Positions 17,683 to 26,375 of a DNA stretch of 36,337 nucleotides are shown here, in pieces. Source of the DNA: Gammaproteobacteria bacterium (GTDB taxonomy: Bacteria > Pseudomonadota > Gammaproteobacteria > Pseudomonadales > Azotimanducaceae); assembly GCA_028821125.1 (NCBI GenBank), contig JAPPHD010000123.1, positions 1-36,337 on the forward strand. Reading direction: 5' to 3'. A model generated the notes under the pieces. The model made no database searches. It was not told where the DNA came from and saw only the letters and a program-made list of their open reading frames with translations. Position 1 is the first letter of the stretch. Every line of letters begins with the position of its first letter. A program made the translations under genes and the position numbers.

Positions 17683-20262
17683 ATGCATACAGTAAGACCT
17701 GTCAACTTCAACCGAACCCATGGCCGAGCACCGGTCGCGGGCTGTACGGCCGGCAGGACGCACGCCCCGGCCCCGCATTGCATCCTGGCAAAGATACTGA
17801 GACTGCCGCTTACGGGCATTGCCGCCCTGGGCCTCCTGCCGCTGGCGCCGCTGCCCGCGCTCGGCCAGCCGCAGCTCGAGGAGGTGCTGGTCACCGCAAC
17901 CCGCCGCGGCGAGACGGACATCCAGGTCACGCCCATTTCAGTGACGGCCCTGGACGACGAAGACCTCGACAGGATGCTGATGCGCGACATCGGCGACATG
18001 ACCGCCGCCGTCCCCAACCTGGTCACCGGCAACGCGCCGGCGTTCAACTCCTTCAATCCAAGCCTTCGCGGCGTCGGCAAGGACGGCATCATCCTCTATG
18101 TGGAGTCGCCGGTGGGCGTCTCGGTGGACGACTTCGTGATGATGTCCACCCAGACCCAGATGTTCGAGCCCTTCGACATCGCCTCCATCGAGGTGCTGCG
18201 CGGCCCGCAGGGGACGCTCTTCGGCAAGAACACCACCGCCGGCGTCATCAACGTCCGGACCAAGAAGCCGGAACTCAACGAAGGCAGCCTGGAAGTCTCT
18301 GCCGCCTATGCGGAATACGACAGCATCGACACCAGGTTCGCCCTGAATCTCGGCGGCGAAACCGTGGCGCTTCGGGCGGCGGGCATCTATCAGAAGAGCG
18401 ACGGCTACTACAGGAACGGCTCCATGGCCACCAGCTTCGACCCGGCGGCCCTGTTCGGTACCGGTGAGTTCGTGCCGCAGACCTTCAACGGCGACGGCCG
18501 CAGCATCGGCGGAGATGACGTGTTCTCCGGGCGCGTCAAGCTCCTGTGGGCACCCCGCGACGACATCGAGGCCAGGCTCACCTACGAGATGATCCGCGAC
18601 AACATGGATTCTCCGCCCATTGTCGCGGAAAACGCGCCCAGCTCGGTGTTCACCGCCTTCCTGGGCTTCCCGGGCATGTTCGATGGCGACCCGATCGACC
18701 TCGCCGGCATTTCCGAGCGCAACGACTTCTTCAGCATCGCCGACGGCCACCAGGTGGACGTGGACGGCGTCTACGGCCACCTGGACTGGGACCTGAACGA
18801 TGTTCTGACGCTGCACTCGGTCACAGGTTACCGCGAGCAGAAATCCCGCCTGCCCAGTACCTATGTCGGTCATACCCGCGCCTCGCTGTTCGACGCCACG
18901 CGCGACGACGACCGGGAAACGTTTCAGCAGGAGATACGCATCGACTCCAGCTTCGACGGCCCCCTGAACTTTGTGGCCGGCGGCTTTTACCAGAAGGACG
19001 ACAACAACTTCTGCGTCACCCAGATTCTCGGCCTGGTGGACTTCTTCGGCCCAACGGCGACGCCCCTGAACGACAACCTCACCGGCCTCGGCTATCCGGC
19101 CCTGGCATCGGGCACCTTCAACGACAACGCCTCCGTACTCTGCAACGAACAGAACGCCAAGGCGCTGGCGGGATTCGCGGATGCCACTTATCAGGTAACG
19201 GACAAACTGGAACTCGGCGCCGGTGTCCGCGTTACCTATGAGAAAAAGAAATGGACCGGCCGGCCCCAGATTCTCTATCAATATCTGGACGGCACCGATT
19301 CGGCCAACGAAGGCCTGTTCGCGTCCCTGGACGAACCGCTGGACGCTTCGGACTTCGACCGCTTTCCGATCAACGTAGCCCGGGAGCAGGAGTCCTGGAC
19401 CGAACCGAGTTTCCGGGCAACGGTCGGCTACCTCGTAAGCGACAACGCATTTGCCTGGGCAACCTATTCGCGCAGCGTCAAGTCCGGCGCGTTCAACGAC
19501 CAGACCGGCACCTTCACCGCCGGGCTGCCGTTCCCGTTCGGCAACCCCCTGCAGCTCAAGCCCATCGACCCGGAATTCGCCGACAGCATCGAGGTCGGCC
19601 TGAAGACAGACCTGTTCAACAACCGGGTGCGCATGAACGTCGTCTATTTCGATGTGCGTTACGACGATGCCCAGCGTCAGTTGAACGCCACCTTCGCCCT
19701 GCCCGGCGGCGGTTCGTTTCAGGAGACCCTGTTCTTCAACGCCGCAAAACTCGACGTCAAGGGCATCGAGTTCGAGGGAAGCTGGGTGGCCAACGAGTAC
19801 CTGACGTTCAGCGGCAACTTCAGTTGGCAGGACGCGGAGTTCGCCGCCTACGAGGCCGACACGGATTTCGACGGGACCATCGACGTAGACTTCAGCGGCC
19901 GCCCCGTCAACCGCTCACCGGAATGGACCGCCTACCTGATGGCGACCCTGGACCACCCGGCGGGCAGCCTGGGCGACCTCACCCACACCCTGAACTGGTC
20001 GTTCGTCGACGACTCGGTGTTCACCTATTCGGACCTCGGCCCGGAATTCGACGCGATGTCGAACAGCCGCAACATCCTGAACTGGAGCTCGACGTTCACC
20101 ACCAAGGACGGCGCCTATTACTTCCGCGTTTTCGGGCGCAACCTGGCCGACGAGCGCTACCGCACGGGCAACCTGGCTGTCGCCGCCCTGTGGACCATGG
20201 CCTCCTACGGGCTGCCGCGGCAGTTCGGCTTCGAGGTCGGCGCCCGGTTTGGAAATCTGTAA
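17683..20262 (+). CDS. TonB-dependent outer-membrane receptor
   Basis: Outer-membrane active transporter energised by TonB-ExbBD. The 859-residue product has a long N-terminal leader with a hydrophobic core at about 40-58 (LPLTGIAALGLLPLAPLP) and probable cleavage near ALG-QP (about 61). A TonB box, EEVLVTATRR (66-75), follows. The plug domain shows TPISVTALDDEDLDRM...IGDMTAAVPNL, the IEVLRGPQGTLFGKNTTAGVINV motif, and then a 22-strand barrel with repeated aromatic strands. It belongs to the large group of Sphingomonad/Cellvibrio-like receptors that lack iron-siderophore signatures, so a carbohydrate, steroid, terpenoid or other substrate is possible. It stands alone on its strand; the nearby esterase could process an imported ester. 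Confidence 0.93.
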   Translation: MHTVRPVNFNRTHGRAPVAGCTAGRTHAPAPHCILAKILRLPLTGIAALGLLPLAPLPALGQPQLEEVLVTATRRGETDIQVTPISVTALDDEDLDRMLMRDIGDMTAAVPNLVTGNAPAFNSFNPSLRGVGKDGIILYVESPVGVSVDDFVMMSTQTQMFEPFDIASIEVLRGPQGTLFGKNTTAGVINVRTKKPELNEGSLEVSAAYAEYDSIDTRFALNLGGETVALRAAGIYQKSDGYYRNGSMATSFDPAALFGTGEFVPQTFNGDGRSIGGDDVFSGRVKLLWAPRDDIEARLTYEMIRDNMDSPPIVAENAPSSVFTAFLGFPGMFDGDPIDLAGISERNDFFSIADGHQVDVDGVYGHLDWDLNDVLTLHSVTGYREQKSRLPSTYVGHTRASLFDATRDDDRETFQQEIRIDSSFDGPLNFVAGGFYQKDDNNFCVTQILGLVDFFGPTATPLNDNLTGLGYPALASGTFNDNASVLCNEQNAKALAGFADATYQVTDKLELGAGVRVTYEKKKWTGRPQILYQYLDGTDSANEGLFASLDEPLDASDFDRFPINVAREQESWTEPSFRATVGYLVSDNAFAWATYSRSVKSGAFNDQTGTFTAGLPFPFGNPLQLKPIDPEFADSIEVGLKTDLFNNRVRMNVVYFDVRYDDAQRQLNATFALPGGGSFQETLFFNAAKLDVKGIEFEGSWVANEYLTFSGNFSWQDAEFAAYEADTDFDGTIDVDFSGRPVNRSPEWTAYLMATLDHPAGSLGDLTHTLNWSFVDDSVFTYSDLGPEFDAMSNSRNILNWSSTFTTKDGAYYFRVFGRNLADERYRTGNLAVAALWTMASYGLPRQFGFEVGARFGNL

Positions 20263-20417
20263 TCGGCCGCAGACTGCTCTCAGGATGAATAGCGCCGGAG
20301 AGGACGCCGCGGGTTACGAATCCTCCTAACCTCCAAACGGGCAATGTCTTACGTCGATAAGCGTTATCTCTTACAGCCCGGCAGTGGCAGTCTGGTATGC
20401 TTCATCCTGGTTCAGGC

Positions 20418-20443
20418 GAGTTGTTGCATTGAGTTGTTGCATT
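20418..20443 (+). repeat. 13-base perfect tandem duplication in the leader of the coiled-coil gene
   Basis: GAGTTGTTGCATT occurs twice head to tail (20418-20430 and 20431-20443), immediately before the GGAGGT ribosome-binding site at 20445-20450. It looks like a recent slippage duplication in the 5' leader. Confidence 0.85.
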
Positions 20444-20457
20444 GGAGGTAAGTTCGC

Positions 20458-20955
20458 ATGAGCGCGATGGTCAAGGAAGTCTACGATGCCTTCAGAAGCG
20501 CCGGTGTTTCGGACGAACTGGCGACCGCCGCTGCGCTAGCCGTCCCTCCGAGGGACGAACTGGCCACGAAGACCGATTTCGCGAAATTCCGCACGGAGGT
20601 CAAGAGCGATTTCGCGGAATTCCGAACGGAGGTAAAATCCGACATCGCGGAACTCCGAACAGAGTTCGCCGAACTACGAACAGAGTTCGCCGAACTGCGA
20701 TCGGAGGTCAAGACCGACATCGCGGAACTCCGAACGGAGTTCGCCGAGCTGCGAACGGAGGTCAAGACCGACATCGGGGAATTCCGAACGGAGTTCGCCG
20801 AACTACGAACGGAGGTCAAGACCGACATCGGGGAACTCCGTGCAGACACCCGCTGCGACATGAAAGACCTTGAAATGCGGTTGACCCACCGGTTTTACGC
20901 CGCAATCGGCCTGGCTGTCGCCGCGATAAAGGCGCTCGACTTCCTGCTCGGCTGA
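20458..20955 (+). CDS. Repeat-built coiled-coil protein with C-terminal membrane anchor
   Basis: A 165-residue protein, with no enzymatic motif. The N terminus (about 1-34) forms an amphipathic helical segment. Residues 47-129 are an exact array of two unit types, an 11-mer (EVKTDIAELRT-like) and a 7-mer (EFAELRT-like), in the order 11-11-7-7-11-7-11-7-11. The DNA repeats are near-identical (33- and 21-base units). The units are hendecads and heptads, so a long coiled coil is expected. The C terminus (about 146-165, FYAAIGLAVAAIKALDFLLG) is hydrophobic and probably membrane-inserted. It resembles the DUF1640-like/CCDC90-like group in architecture only. A GGAGGT site supports the ATG start. 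No operon partner: the next gene is convergent azoR. Confidence 0.82.
   Translation: MSAMVKEVYDAFRSAGVSDELATAAALAVPPRDELATKTDFAKFRTEVKSDFAEFRTEVKSDIAELRTEFAELRTEFAELRSEVKTDIAELRTEFAELRTEVKTDIGEFRTEFAELRTEVKTDIGELRADTRCDMKDLEMRLTHRFYAAIGLAVAAIKALDFLLG
20596..20844 (+). repeat. Alternating 33-base and 21-base coding repeats
   Basis: Within the coiled-coil gene, nine in-frame units of 33 or 21 bases follow one another without spacer in the order 33-33-21-21-33-21-33-21-33. Neighbouring units differ at few positions (for example GACATCGCGGAACTCCGAAC recurs at several sites). Both unit lengths are multiples of three, so gain or loss by slippage would keep the frame. Confidence 0.88.
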
Positions 20956-21027
20956 AAGCGCCTGTCGCGGCTTCCGCGGCACGTCGTCAAGCCAGCCGTC
21001 AATTCCGGCGCTCAACGCAACCAGGCT

Positions 21028-21663
21028 TTACACGTCTGGGCCAGGAACCAAACCGGCGGCCAGCGCCTGGAGTTCCACGGTTGCCCCCGCAACGCTATTG
21101 GCGACGCCGTCCGGCCCGGCCATGGTGCCCTGCACGTACACCTCATCCGCCGGGCCGAGACCGATCAGCCTGAGCCACGCCCGCAGATAGGGCGACTGGA
21201 AATCGAACGGGTCCGGCTTTCCGCCTTTCGGCGAGTAGTCGCCGCCGCGGGAGTAGATGAGCGTGACGCCGCCCGAAACCAGCCCGCGGGGGCCATGCTC
21301 GTCGCGGGTGAAGGTCAGGCCGGGATGGGTCAGCAGGTCGATGTACTGCTTGAAGCGGTAGGGAACGTTGAAGTTCCACATCGGCACCGCCATGAGGTAA
21401 TGGTCCGCCGCCTTGAACTCATCGACGAGTTCGACGATGGCGGCCCATTGCCGGGCTTCCTCCGGGGTGAGCGGCATCCCGGCGAACGCTTTCATTTTCG
21501 CCGCCGTTATCTCCAGCGTGACTTCCGGCAACTTGCGCCTGCAGAGGTCGATGTGTTCGACGCTCACGCCCTCGGGCAATGCGTCCAGAAAGATCCGGGC
21601 CGCCTGAATGGACGCCGAAAACTCGCCTCGCGGCGATGCGCTGATATAGAGCAGCCTGCTCAT
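21028..21663 (-). CDS. azoR: FMN-dependent NADH-azoreductase
   Basis: Flavodoxin-like quinone/azo-compound reductase that uses NADH and FMN, acting in electrophile and quinone detoxification. The 211 residues show the FMN phosphate loop SASPRGEFSAS (8-18), the PMWNFNVPYRFKQYIDLLTHPGLTF stretch that forms the FMN and substrate pocket, and the SRGGDYS loop. A GGGGAG site precedes the ATG at 21663. A short spacer separates the gene from the esterase gene (start 23275, end 21734), which is transcribed in the same direction, so the two may be co-transcribed. Confidence 0.94.
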   Translation of the reverse strand: MSRLLYISASPRGEFSASIQAARIFLDALPEGVSVEHIDLCRRKLPEVTLEITAAKMKAFAGMPLTPEEARQWAAIVELVDEFKAADHYLMAVPMWNFNVPYRFKQYIDLLTHPGLTFTRDEHGPRGLVSGGVTLIYSRGGDYSPKGGKPDPFDFQSPYLRAWLRLIGLGPADEVYVQGTMAGPDGVANSVAGATVELQALAAGLVPGPDV

Positions 21664-21733
21664 GATTGCTCAACTCCCCATTGAATCCGGCGTTAACGCC
21701 AATCGCCCGCGATCGCCCGCGCCAGCCGTTTGA

Positions 21734-23275
21734 TCACAAAGTACCCAGCCGGGCTTCAACCTCATCCCAGGCGGCACGCTCCTCGCCGTACGGGTCGTCC
21801 CCCACGGCAACCGGCATGCCGAAAAGCGCCGTGCTGCGAGTCTCCGTGTCGTACGGCCGCCAGCCGGTCAGCGCCTCCGTTTGCGGGTCTCCGTCCGTCG
21901 CGAACTTCAACCACGCATCCTGCACCACGCCGGTCAGCGTTTCAGCGTCCGGACCGCTGCCGAAGAACTCCGCGCTGCCTTCGCTGAATCCGTGGGTGCC
22001 GAAGACGAAGCCGATGTCGATGGCGTGCGGGGAGCCCAGGCCGCCGTCACCCCAGGGCGACTCCCAGGTGAACAGGTACTCGTAGGCGTCCCGGCCACGC
22101 CCGGCAACGGCCTCGGCAAGGCGAATGGCGGGAATGCGGAAGATGCGATCCGTCTCGATCGCCGCGAATAACGAGTTCGCGTCCGTGGCGTCGCCGCGCG
22201 CCGCCCGGGCCGACCGATAGGCGCCGATGACGGCCTGCGGGTCGCCGATGGTTGCCCCGAGCACCTGCTCCAGGGTGGCATCGTCGAGCTTGACCTCGAA
22301 ACCCGGCATCGACAGGAACAGCCGCCACTCGTCCCGGGTAGCCCCCACCATCAGGTCGATGCCGTCGGCAACGCCTCCCTCTACAAGGCCGAGCGGCAGG
22401 TCGGTAAGCAACGTGCCGTCCACACAGGGCTGGTAGATCATCGCCCCGCCCGCCTGCACGCCCGCCGCAACGCCTGCCTCCACCAGCCTTTCCGGCGAGA
22501 CGGCCAACAGGTCTTCGGCCGGCGCGTTCGCGGACACGCCCAGCGCGTCCAGTATCGCCTGGCCGATTCCGGCGGCCTTGTCCAGCGGATTGGCGGTACT
22601 GCAGGCGCCGCTCTGTGGAATGGCGCGATGGAACAGGCCCGCCGCGGGCTCGAACGCCAAGAGCGCGCCGACGCTCATGCCGCCGGCCGATTCGCCGAAT
22701 ATCGTGACGCGCCCCGGGTCGCCCCCGAACCGCTCGATGTTGTCGCGCACCCATTCCAGCGCCTTGACCTGGTCGAGCAGCCCCTCGTTGCCCGTCGCCG
22801 GGATGCGGCCGCCGGTCACCTCGTTAAGGTTCACGAAGCCGAGCGCGCCGAGGCGGTAGTTGACGGTGACCACCACGGCATCGCCCCGTTGCGCGAGCGA
22901 GGTGCCGGCATACATCGGCGTGCCGCCGGTTCCGCTCGAGAACCCGCCGCCGTGTATCCAGACCAGCACCGGCCGCTTGCGATCGTCAAGCCCGGGTGTC
23001 CACACGTTCAGGTACAGGCAATCCTCGTCGCGATTGGCGGCCGAGCGGGCGTTGAACGCAAACGCCAGGGGGCCCATCGCCTCCATGACCGGCTGCCAGG
23101 CCTGCGGCGCGTAGTCGGAAGATCGGCGAACACCGGACCAGGGTTGTGCATCCAGCGGCGGCTGCCACCGCCGTTCGCCGACCGGCGGCGCCGCAAAGGG
23201 AATGCCCAGAAACGCGTGTACGCCATTGAGCCGCGTGCTTTCCACCTTGCCGGACCGGGTTTCCACTATCGACAT
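21734..23275 (-). CDS. Type-B carboxylesterase/lipase
   Basis: Alpha/beta-hydrolase of the carboxylesterase type B (COesterase) family that hydrolyses carboxylic esters. The 513-residue product has GVHAFLGIPFAAPPVGERRW (18-37), the EDCLYLNVWTP signature (84-94), the oxyanion-hole motif HGGGF (108-112) and the nucleophile elbow GESAGG with Ser196, plus GFVFGTHG near residue 420 as the likely His region. There is no obvious signal peptide, so the enzyme may be cytoplasmic. The ATG at 23275 is the family start; the frame runs further upstream without similarity. It is between azoR and the propeller-cytochrome gene, all on the minus strand. Confidence 0.92.
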   Translation of the reverse strand: MSIVETRSGKVESTRLNGVHAFLGIPFAAPPVGERRWQPPLDAQPWSGVRRSSDYAPQAWQPVMEAMGPLAFAFNARSAANRDEDCLYLNVWTPGLDDRKRPVLVWIHGGGFSSGTGGTPMYAGTSLAQRGDAVVVTVNYRLGALGFVNLNEVTGGRIPATGNEGLLDQVKALEWVRDNIERFGGDPGRVTIFGESAGGMSVGALLAFEPAAGLFHRAIPQSGACSTANPLDKAAGIGQAILDALGVSANAPAEDLLAVSPERLVEAGVAAGVQAGGAMIYQPCVDGTLLTDLPLGLVEGGVADGIDLMVGATRDEWRLFLSMPGFEVKLDDATLEQVLGATIGDPQAVIGAYRSARAARGDATDANSLFAAIETDRIFRIPAIRLAEAVAGRGRDAYEYLFTWESPWGDGGLGSPHAIDIGFVFGTHGFSEGSAEFFGSGPDAETLTGVVQDAWLKFATDGDPQTEALTGWRPYDTETRSTALFGMPVAVGDDPYGEERAAWDEVEARLGTL

Positions 23276-23435
23276 GAATCTGCCTCTCAGAGCTGGAAAC
23301 GGGCGATTCTGCGTCACGCGAGCTTGCGAGTCGAGGCATTGCCCGCTTTTGCAGCAGACAATCTCTGCCACCGGGTTGCATCGGACCCTGTCGGCAATCG
23401 GGGCAAAGCCCGGCTTTCGCGGAACTCAGTGCCGG

Positions 23436-26078
23436 CTACCTGAACGGGCCGGCGCGTGGCAACCGGCCTGCGGCCTCCGGGCGGACCGGCAGGCCGGCAA
23501 TCACCGACGGTCGTCCCGATGTCAGTCCCACTGCGTCGACATCGATCAACTCGACGCTGCAAGCGTCATCGACCGGAGCGGATGGCGTTCCGGTTGCTCC
23601 CGCGTCCCGTGCCGTCGACGAGACGGCAACCAGCGAAACGGTTGCGCCGGCCCGAACGACCTGTGGCGGGTCAAGGGTCAATGGCGCCATCCCGCCACCC
23701 GGAACCGTCACGGCTTCGGCCAGGAGCGTATCGCCCGCGTCGAGCCGGCTGTTGCCGTTGCTGTCCAGATGCACCTTGATGCGCCTCGGCGCGTCAATAC
23801 CCCGCACATCGTTCGCATTCAGTCTGAAACCGGTGATGAGAATTCCGCCATCAAGGCCGGCGCGCACCTTGAAATGCAGGGGGTTCGCCTGGCCAGCCCG
23901 GTCCGCACCAGGCGGCTCCGATTCGGCGAGCCCCTGGCTGACCGTCGCCGATGTGTCGAGGCGCGTGTCGTCCAGTTGCTGCAGATAGGCTACAAGCTGT
24001 GCTTTCCCTGTCGCCGCGAGCTGCGAGGTTCGGCCGTGCCGGTCACCGGCGTTGCGCGTGGTAATCACGTCCATGAGCGTCGCGGCGGAACCGTCGTGCA
24101 AGTACGGCGGCGTTTCCCAGACGCCCTTGACCGTTGGCGTGTCGAGCGCCCGCAACGTGTTTGCCCGGAAATCTCCAGCGGCTTCCGTCAAGGTGCCGAC
24201 ATCGTGCAGGCGGAAAGGCAGGCCGGGCATAACGATGGGGAAAACGCGTTTGGCCGCCGCATCTCCGGCATCGGCCAGGGCCGGTCGCAATGAACTGTCG
24301 GTGAACCGGGGACTGACATGGCAGGTCGCGCATCCCGTCTCGGGCGAGTGAAAGATCGCCTCGCCCGCCAGGGCATCGGCCGTCATCAATCCGCTGGGGA
24401 GCCGGTAGGGGCTGGGATGGACCTTCTCGAAACTGGTCACGTAGGCCGCCAGAGCGTCCAGTTCCGGACTGAGGCCCGCGTTGGGCGTACCGAACACCCA
24501 GTCTGCGCCCTTGCCGTGAAATACCGCATCGCTGACGAATCCCCGGCCCTCGAGCGTCTGGCGCAACAGAATTTCGAAATCCTGTATCTCGTCCATGTCG
24601 GCCCGCCAATGGAGCGGACCGTGGCCCAGCCCCGACCGGCCGTACAGGGACTTGGTGTTGCGCAGGCCACCGCCATGGGCGCCGCGGCCGCTGTAGTCCC
24701 AGACCCGCCCGTCGCTGCCGCCCTCGATGTGACAGCCCGCGCAGCTCACGTAGCCGTCCCGCGACATGCGCGGGTCGGCGGCGTTGTAGAACACCTGCTT
24801 GCCGAGCAGCACCTGCGGCGGCAACGGCTCCCGGCCGGTGGTCGCGATGCGCGCCAGCAGCGGTATGGCGGCGCCGGCCTCAAGGCCGGACAGGTCGTAG
24901 ACAGCGACATCGCGGGACAGGAAGTTCTGGACGAACAGCCGGCCGCGGGCATCGACGGCCAACCCCTGGGGCGCGAGCCCCGTGCCGGGAATCGAGGTCG
25001 CCAGGTTGCCGGTGCCGGCATCGAGCACGTCGACCGAATTGGATCCCTGCAGGGCCACGAACGCGAATTCGCCCGCCGGGTCGAAGGCGACGGCCACGGC
25101 CATGGCGCGGTTGTCCAGGTCTCGGCGGGCGCCCAGGATCTCGCGGTTTGCGGCGAGGTCCAGCACCGAAACGATGGTGCGCGTGGTCGTCTCGAAGGTC
25201 AGCGGTTCGCCGCTCAAGTGCAATCCGCGCCCTGTATTGTCTTTCTTCGAGGGAATCCAGGCGCGCTGTCCGTCCGGCGCGATAGTCACGGACGCCAGGT
25301 TATTCGGTACGCCCCGGCTGCCGACCGGGCTGTCGGGACCCGGGTCGGCGGCGAGCGCGAAACGGCGGGCTACCCGGAACGGGCGGACGCTGACTTCGGT
25401 CACTTCGGCCCGGTCCGAGGGGGAAACGTAGCGCGTGACCAGGATTCTGCCGCCATCGGCGGAAACCGCTATGCCCCGGGGCGTCGGGCCCACGTCGACG
25501 GCGTCTTCCACCGCTCCGGTTCGCGCGTTCAGCTTCAACAGGCGGCCGACCGCCTGCAGGGTGATATAGGCGGCTTCACCTTGCGGGCAGAACGCAAGGC
25601 CGTAGGGGCGCGATGCGTACGGCAGCTCAAGGCTCTCCCGAACATCTCCGGTCCTGCCGTCGAGGACGGTGATGGTGGCATCGTCCTGATTGACAACCCA
25701 GACGGAGCCGTCCGGCGACGGCGCGAGCGTGCGCGGATTGTCGCCGACCGGTGCCTCGAACAGCCTGACGAGGTTCAGCACATCGATTGCCGTGACCGTG
25801 TCGTTGTCCGGATTTACGCTCCAGGCGCGCCCGGAGCGCTCGTCCACCGCGATCGTGCTGGCATGCACGGGGCCGATCGCGGCGGACGCCATACGGTCGC
25901 TATCGGTGAATTGCGGCGCTACGGGCGTGTCCGGAAAGCCGGGCGACCCGGGCAGGGCCAGCGCGCAGGCAAGCAGGCTCCGGACGATTCGCCGGCCGGG
26001 CCGGGCGGATCTCCGGAGCGGGGAATTTCTGCGCCACCGAAGGCATTCGGACGGCCTGCTGATTGCGGATCGGGACAT
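23436..26078 (-). CDS. Exported beta-propeller/di-haem cytochrome fusion
   Basis: An 880-residue protein with a long basic leader and a hydrophobic segment (about 31-45), suggesting periplasmic export. Residues about 70-410 form a YVTN-type beta-propeller (repeated blades such as VWVVNQDDATITVLD and GEFAFVALQGSNSVDVLDAGTG). Residues about 420-705 carry cytochrome c peroxidase-like domains with two haem motifs, CAGCH (446-450) and CATCH (583-587). The segment TPTVKGVWETPPYLHDGSAATL resembles the conserved stretch of di-haem peroxidase/MauG-like proteins. A C-terminal domain (about 735-850) contains DSNGNSRLDAGD (772-783), a calcium-loop-like sequence. It would act as an extracytoplasmic electron-transfer or oxidising enzyme; the substrate is unknown. 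It is the upstream gene of a minus-strand block with the esterase and azoR. Confidence 0.88.
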   Translation of the reverse strand: MSRSAISRPSECLRWRRNSPLRRSARPGRRIVRSLLACALALPGSPGFPDTPVAPQFTDSDRMASAAIGPVHASTIAVDERSGRAWSVNPDNDTVTAIDVLNLVRLFEAPVGDNPRTLAPSPDGSVWVVNQDDATITVLDGRTGDVRESLELPYASRPYGLAFCPQGEAAYITLQAVGRLLKLNARTGAVEDAVDVGPTPRGIAVSADGGRILVTRYVSPSDRAEVTEVSVRPFRVARRFALAADPGPDSPVGSRGVPNNLASVTIAPDGQRAWIPSKKDNTGRGLHLSGEPLTFETTTRTIVSVLDLAANREILGARRDLDNRAMAVAVAFDPAGEFAFVALQGSNSVDVLDAGTGNLATSIPGTGLAPQGLAVDARGRLFVQNFLSRDVAVYDLSGLEAGAAIPLLARIATTGREPLPPQVLLGKQVFYNAADPRMSRDGYVSCAGCHIEGGSDGRVWDYSGRGAHGGGLRNTKSLYGRSGLGHGPLHWRADMDEIQDFEILLRQTLEGRGFVSDAVFHGKGADWVFGTPNAGLSPELDALAAYVTSFEKVHPSPYRLPSGLMTADALAGEAIFHSPETGCATCHVSPRFTDSSLRPALADAGDAAAKRVFPIVMPGLPFRLHDVGTLTEAAGDFRANTLRALDTPTVKGVWETPPYLHDGSAATLMDVITTRNAGDRHGRTSQLAATGKAQLVAYLQQLDDTRLDTSATVSQGLAESEPPGADRAGQANPLHFKVRAGLDGGILITGFRLNANDVRGIDAPRRIKVHLDSNGNSRLDAGDTLLAEAVTVPGGGMAPLTLDPPQVVRAGATVSLVAVSSTARDAGATGTPSAPVDDACSVELIDVDAVGLTSGRPSVIAGLPVRPEAAGRLPRAGPFR

Positions 26079-26131
26079 CGTGGCAGGCTGCGATCATACA
26101 GCAACCCCGAGCGGCACCTGTCCGAGAACGG

Positions 26132-26210
26132 ACGTAGCGAGGTTAGCAACCGTAGTGATAGCACAGGGTAGTGCGGAACCGCACTAATTCCTTCATGAAT
26201 GGGTGCGGCC
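26132..26210 (-). repeat. Shortened relative of the 29888-30064 inverted-repeat element
   Basis: Bases 26132-26168 match the reverse complement of 30007-30043 at 31 of 37 positions, and TTCATGAATGGGTGCGGCC at 26192-26210 resembles the terminal repeat of that element. The central part is missing, replaced by a compact hairpin AGTGCGGAACCGCACT (26170-26185). The left terminal repeat is not recognisable. It lies in the spacer between two divergent genes. Confidence 0.65.
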
Positions 26211-26306
26211 GGCGTCCGCCGGGGTGCGGTGCGAGGCACCCGCGCTCGACGTGCCCTGTCCGCGTTCGAACGATCTGACCGGCGCGCTGTCAAACGAGAT
26301 GTATGC

Positions 26307-26336
26307 TTGACCCGATTGGACGAGTGCTGATAGCTT
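26307..26336 (+). promoter_or_regulatory. Possible sigma-70 promoter for the FAD/NAD(P)-binding gene
   Basis: TTGACC at 26307-26312 and TAGCTT at 26331-26336 are separated by 18 bases. Transcription would start near 26343, giving a leader of about 33 bases before the ATG at 26376. The -10 is weak, and no Shine-Dalgarno sequence was seen. Confidence 0.3.
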
Positions 26337-26375
26337 TTCTTGAAGCAGTTTTTGACCGCCCAAACCAGTAAATCC

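Noticed and set aside
17938-19281. 447-codon minus-strand open frame opposite the TonB-dependent receptor gene
   Set aside because: Antisense shadow of a gene with clear plug and barrel motifs.
24318-26171. 617-codon plus-strand open frame opposite the propeller-cytochrome gene
   Set aside because: Antisense shadow; the minus-strand frame has clear domains and haem motifs while this one has compositionally biased sequence without motifs.
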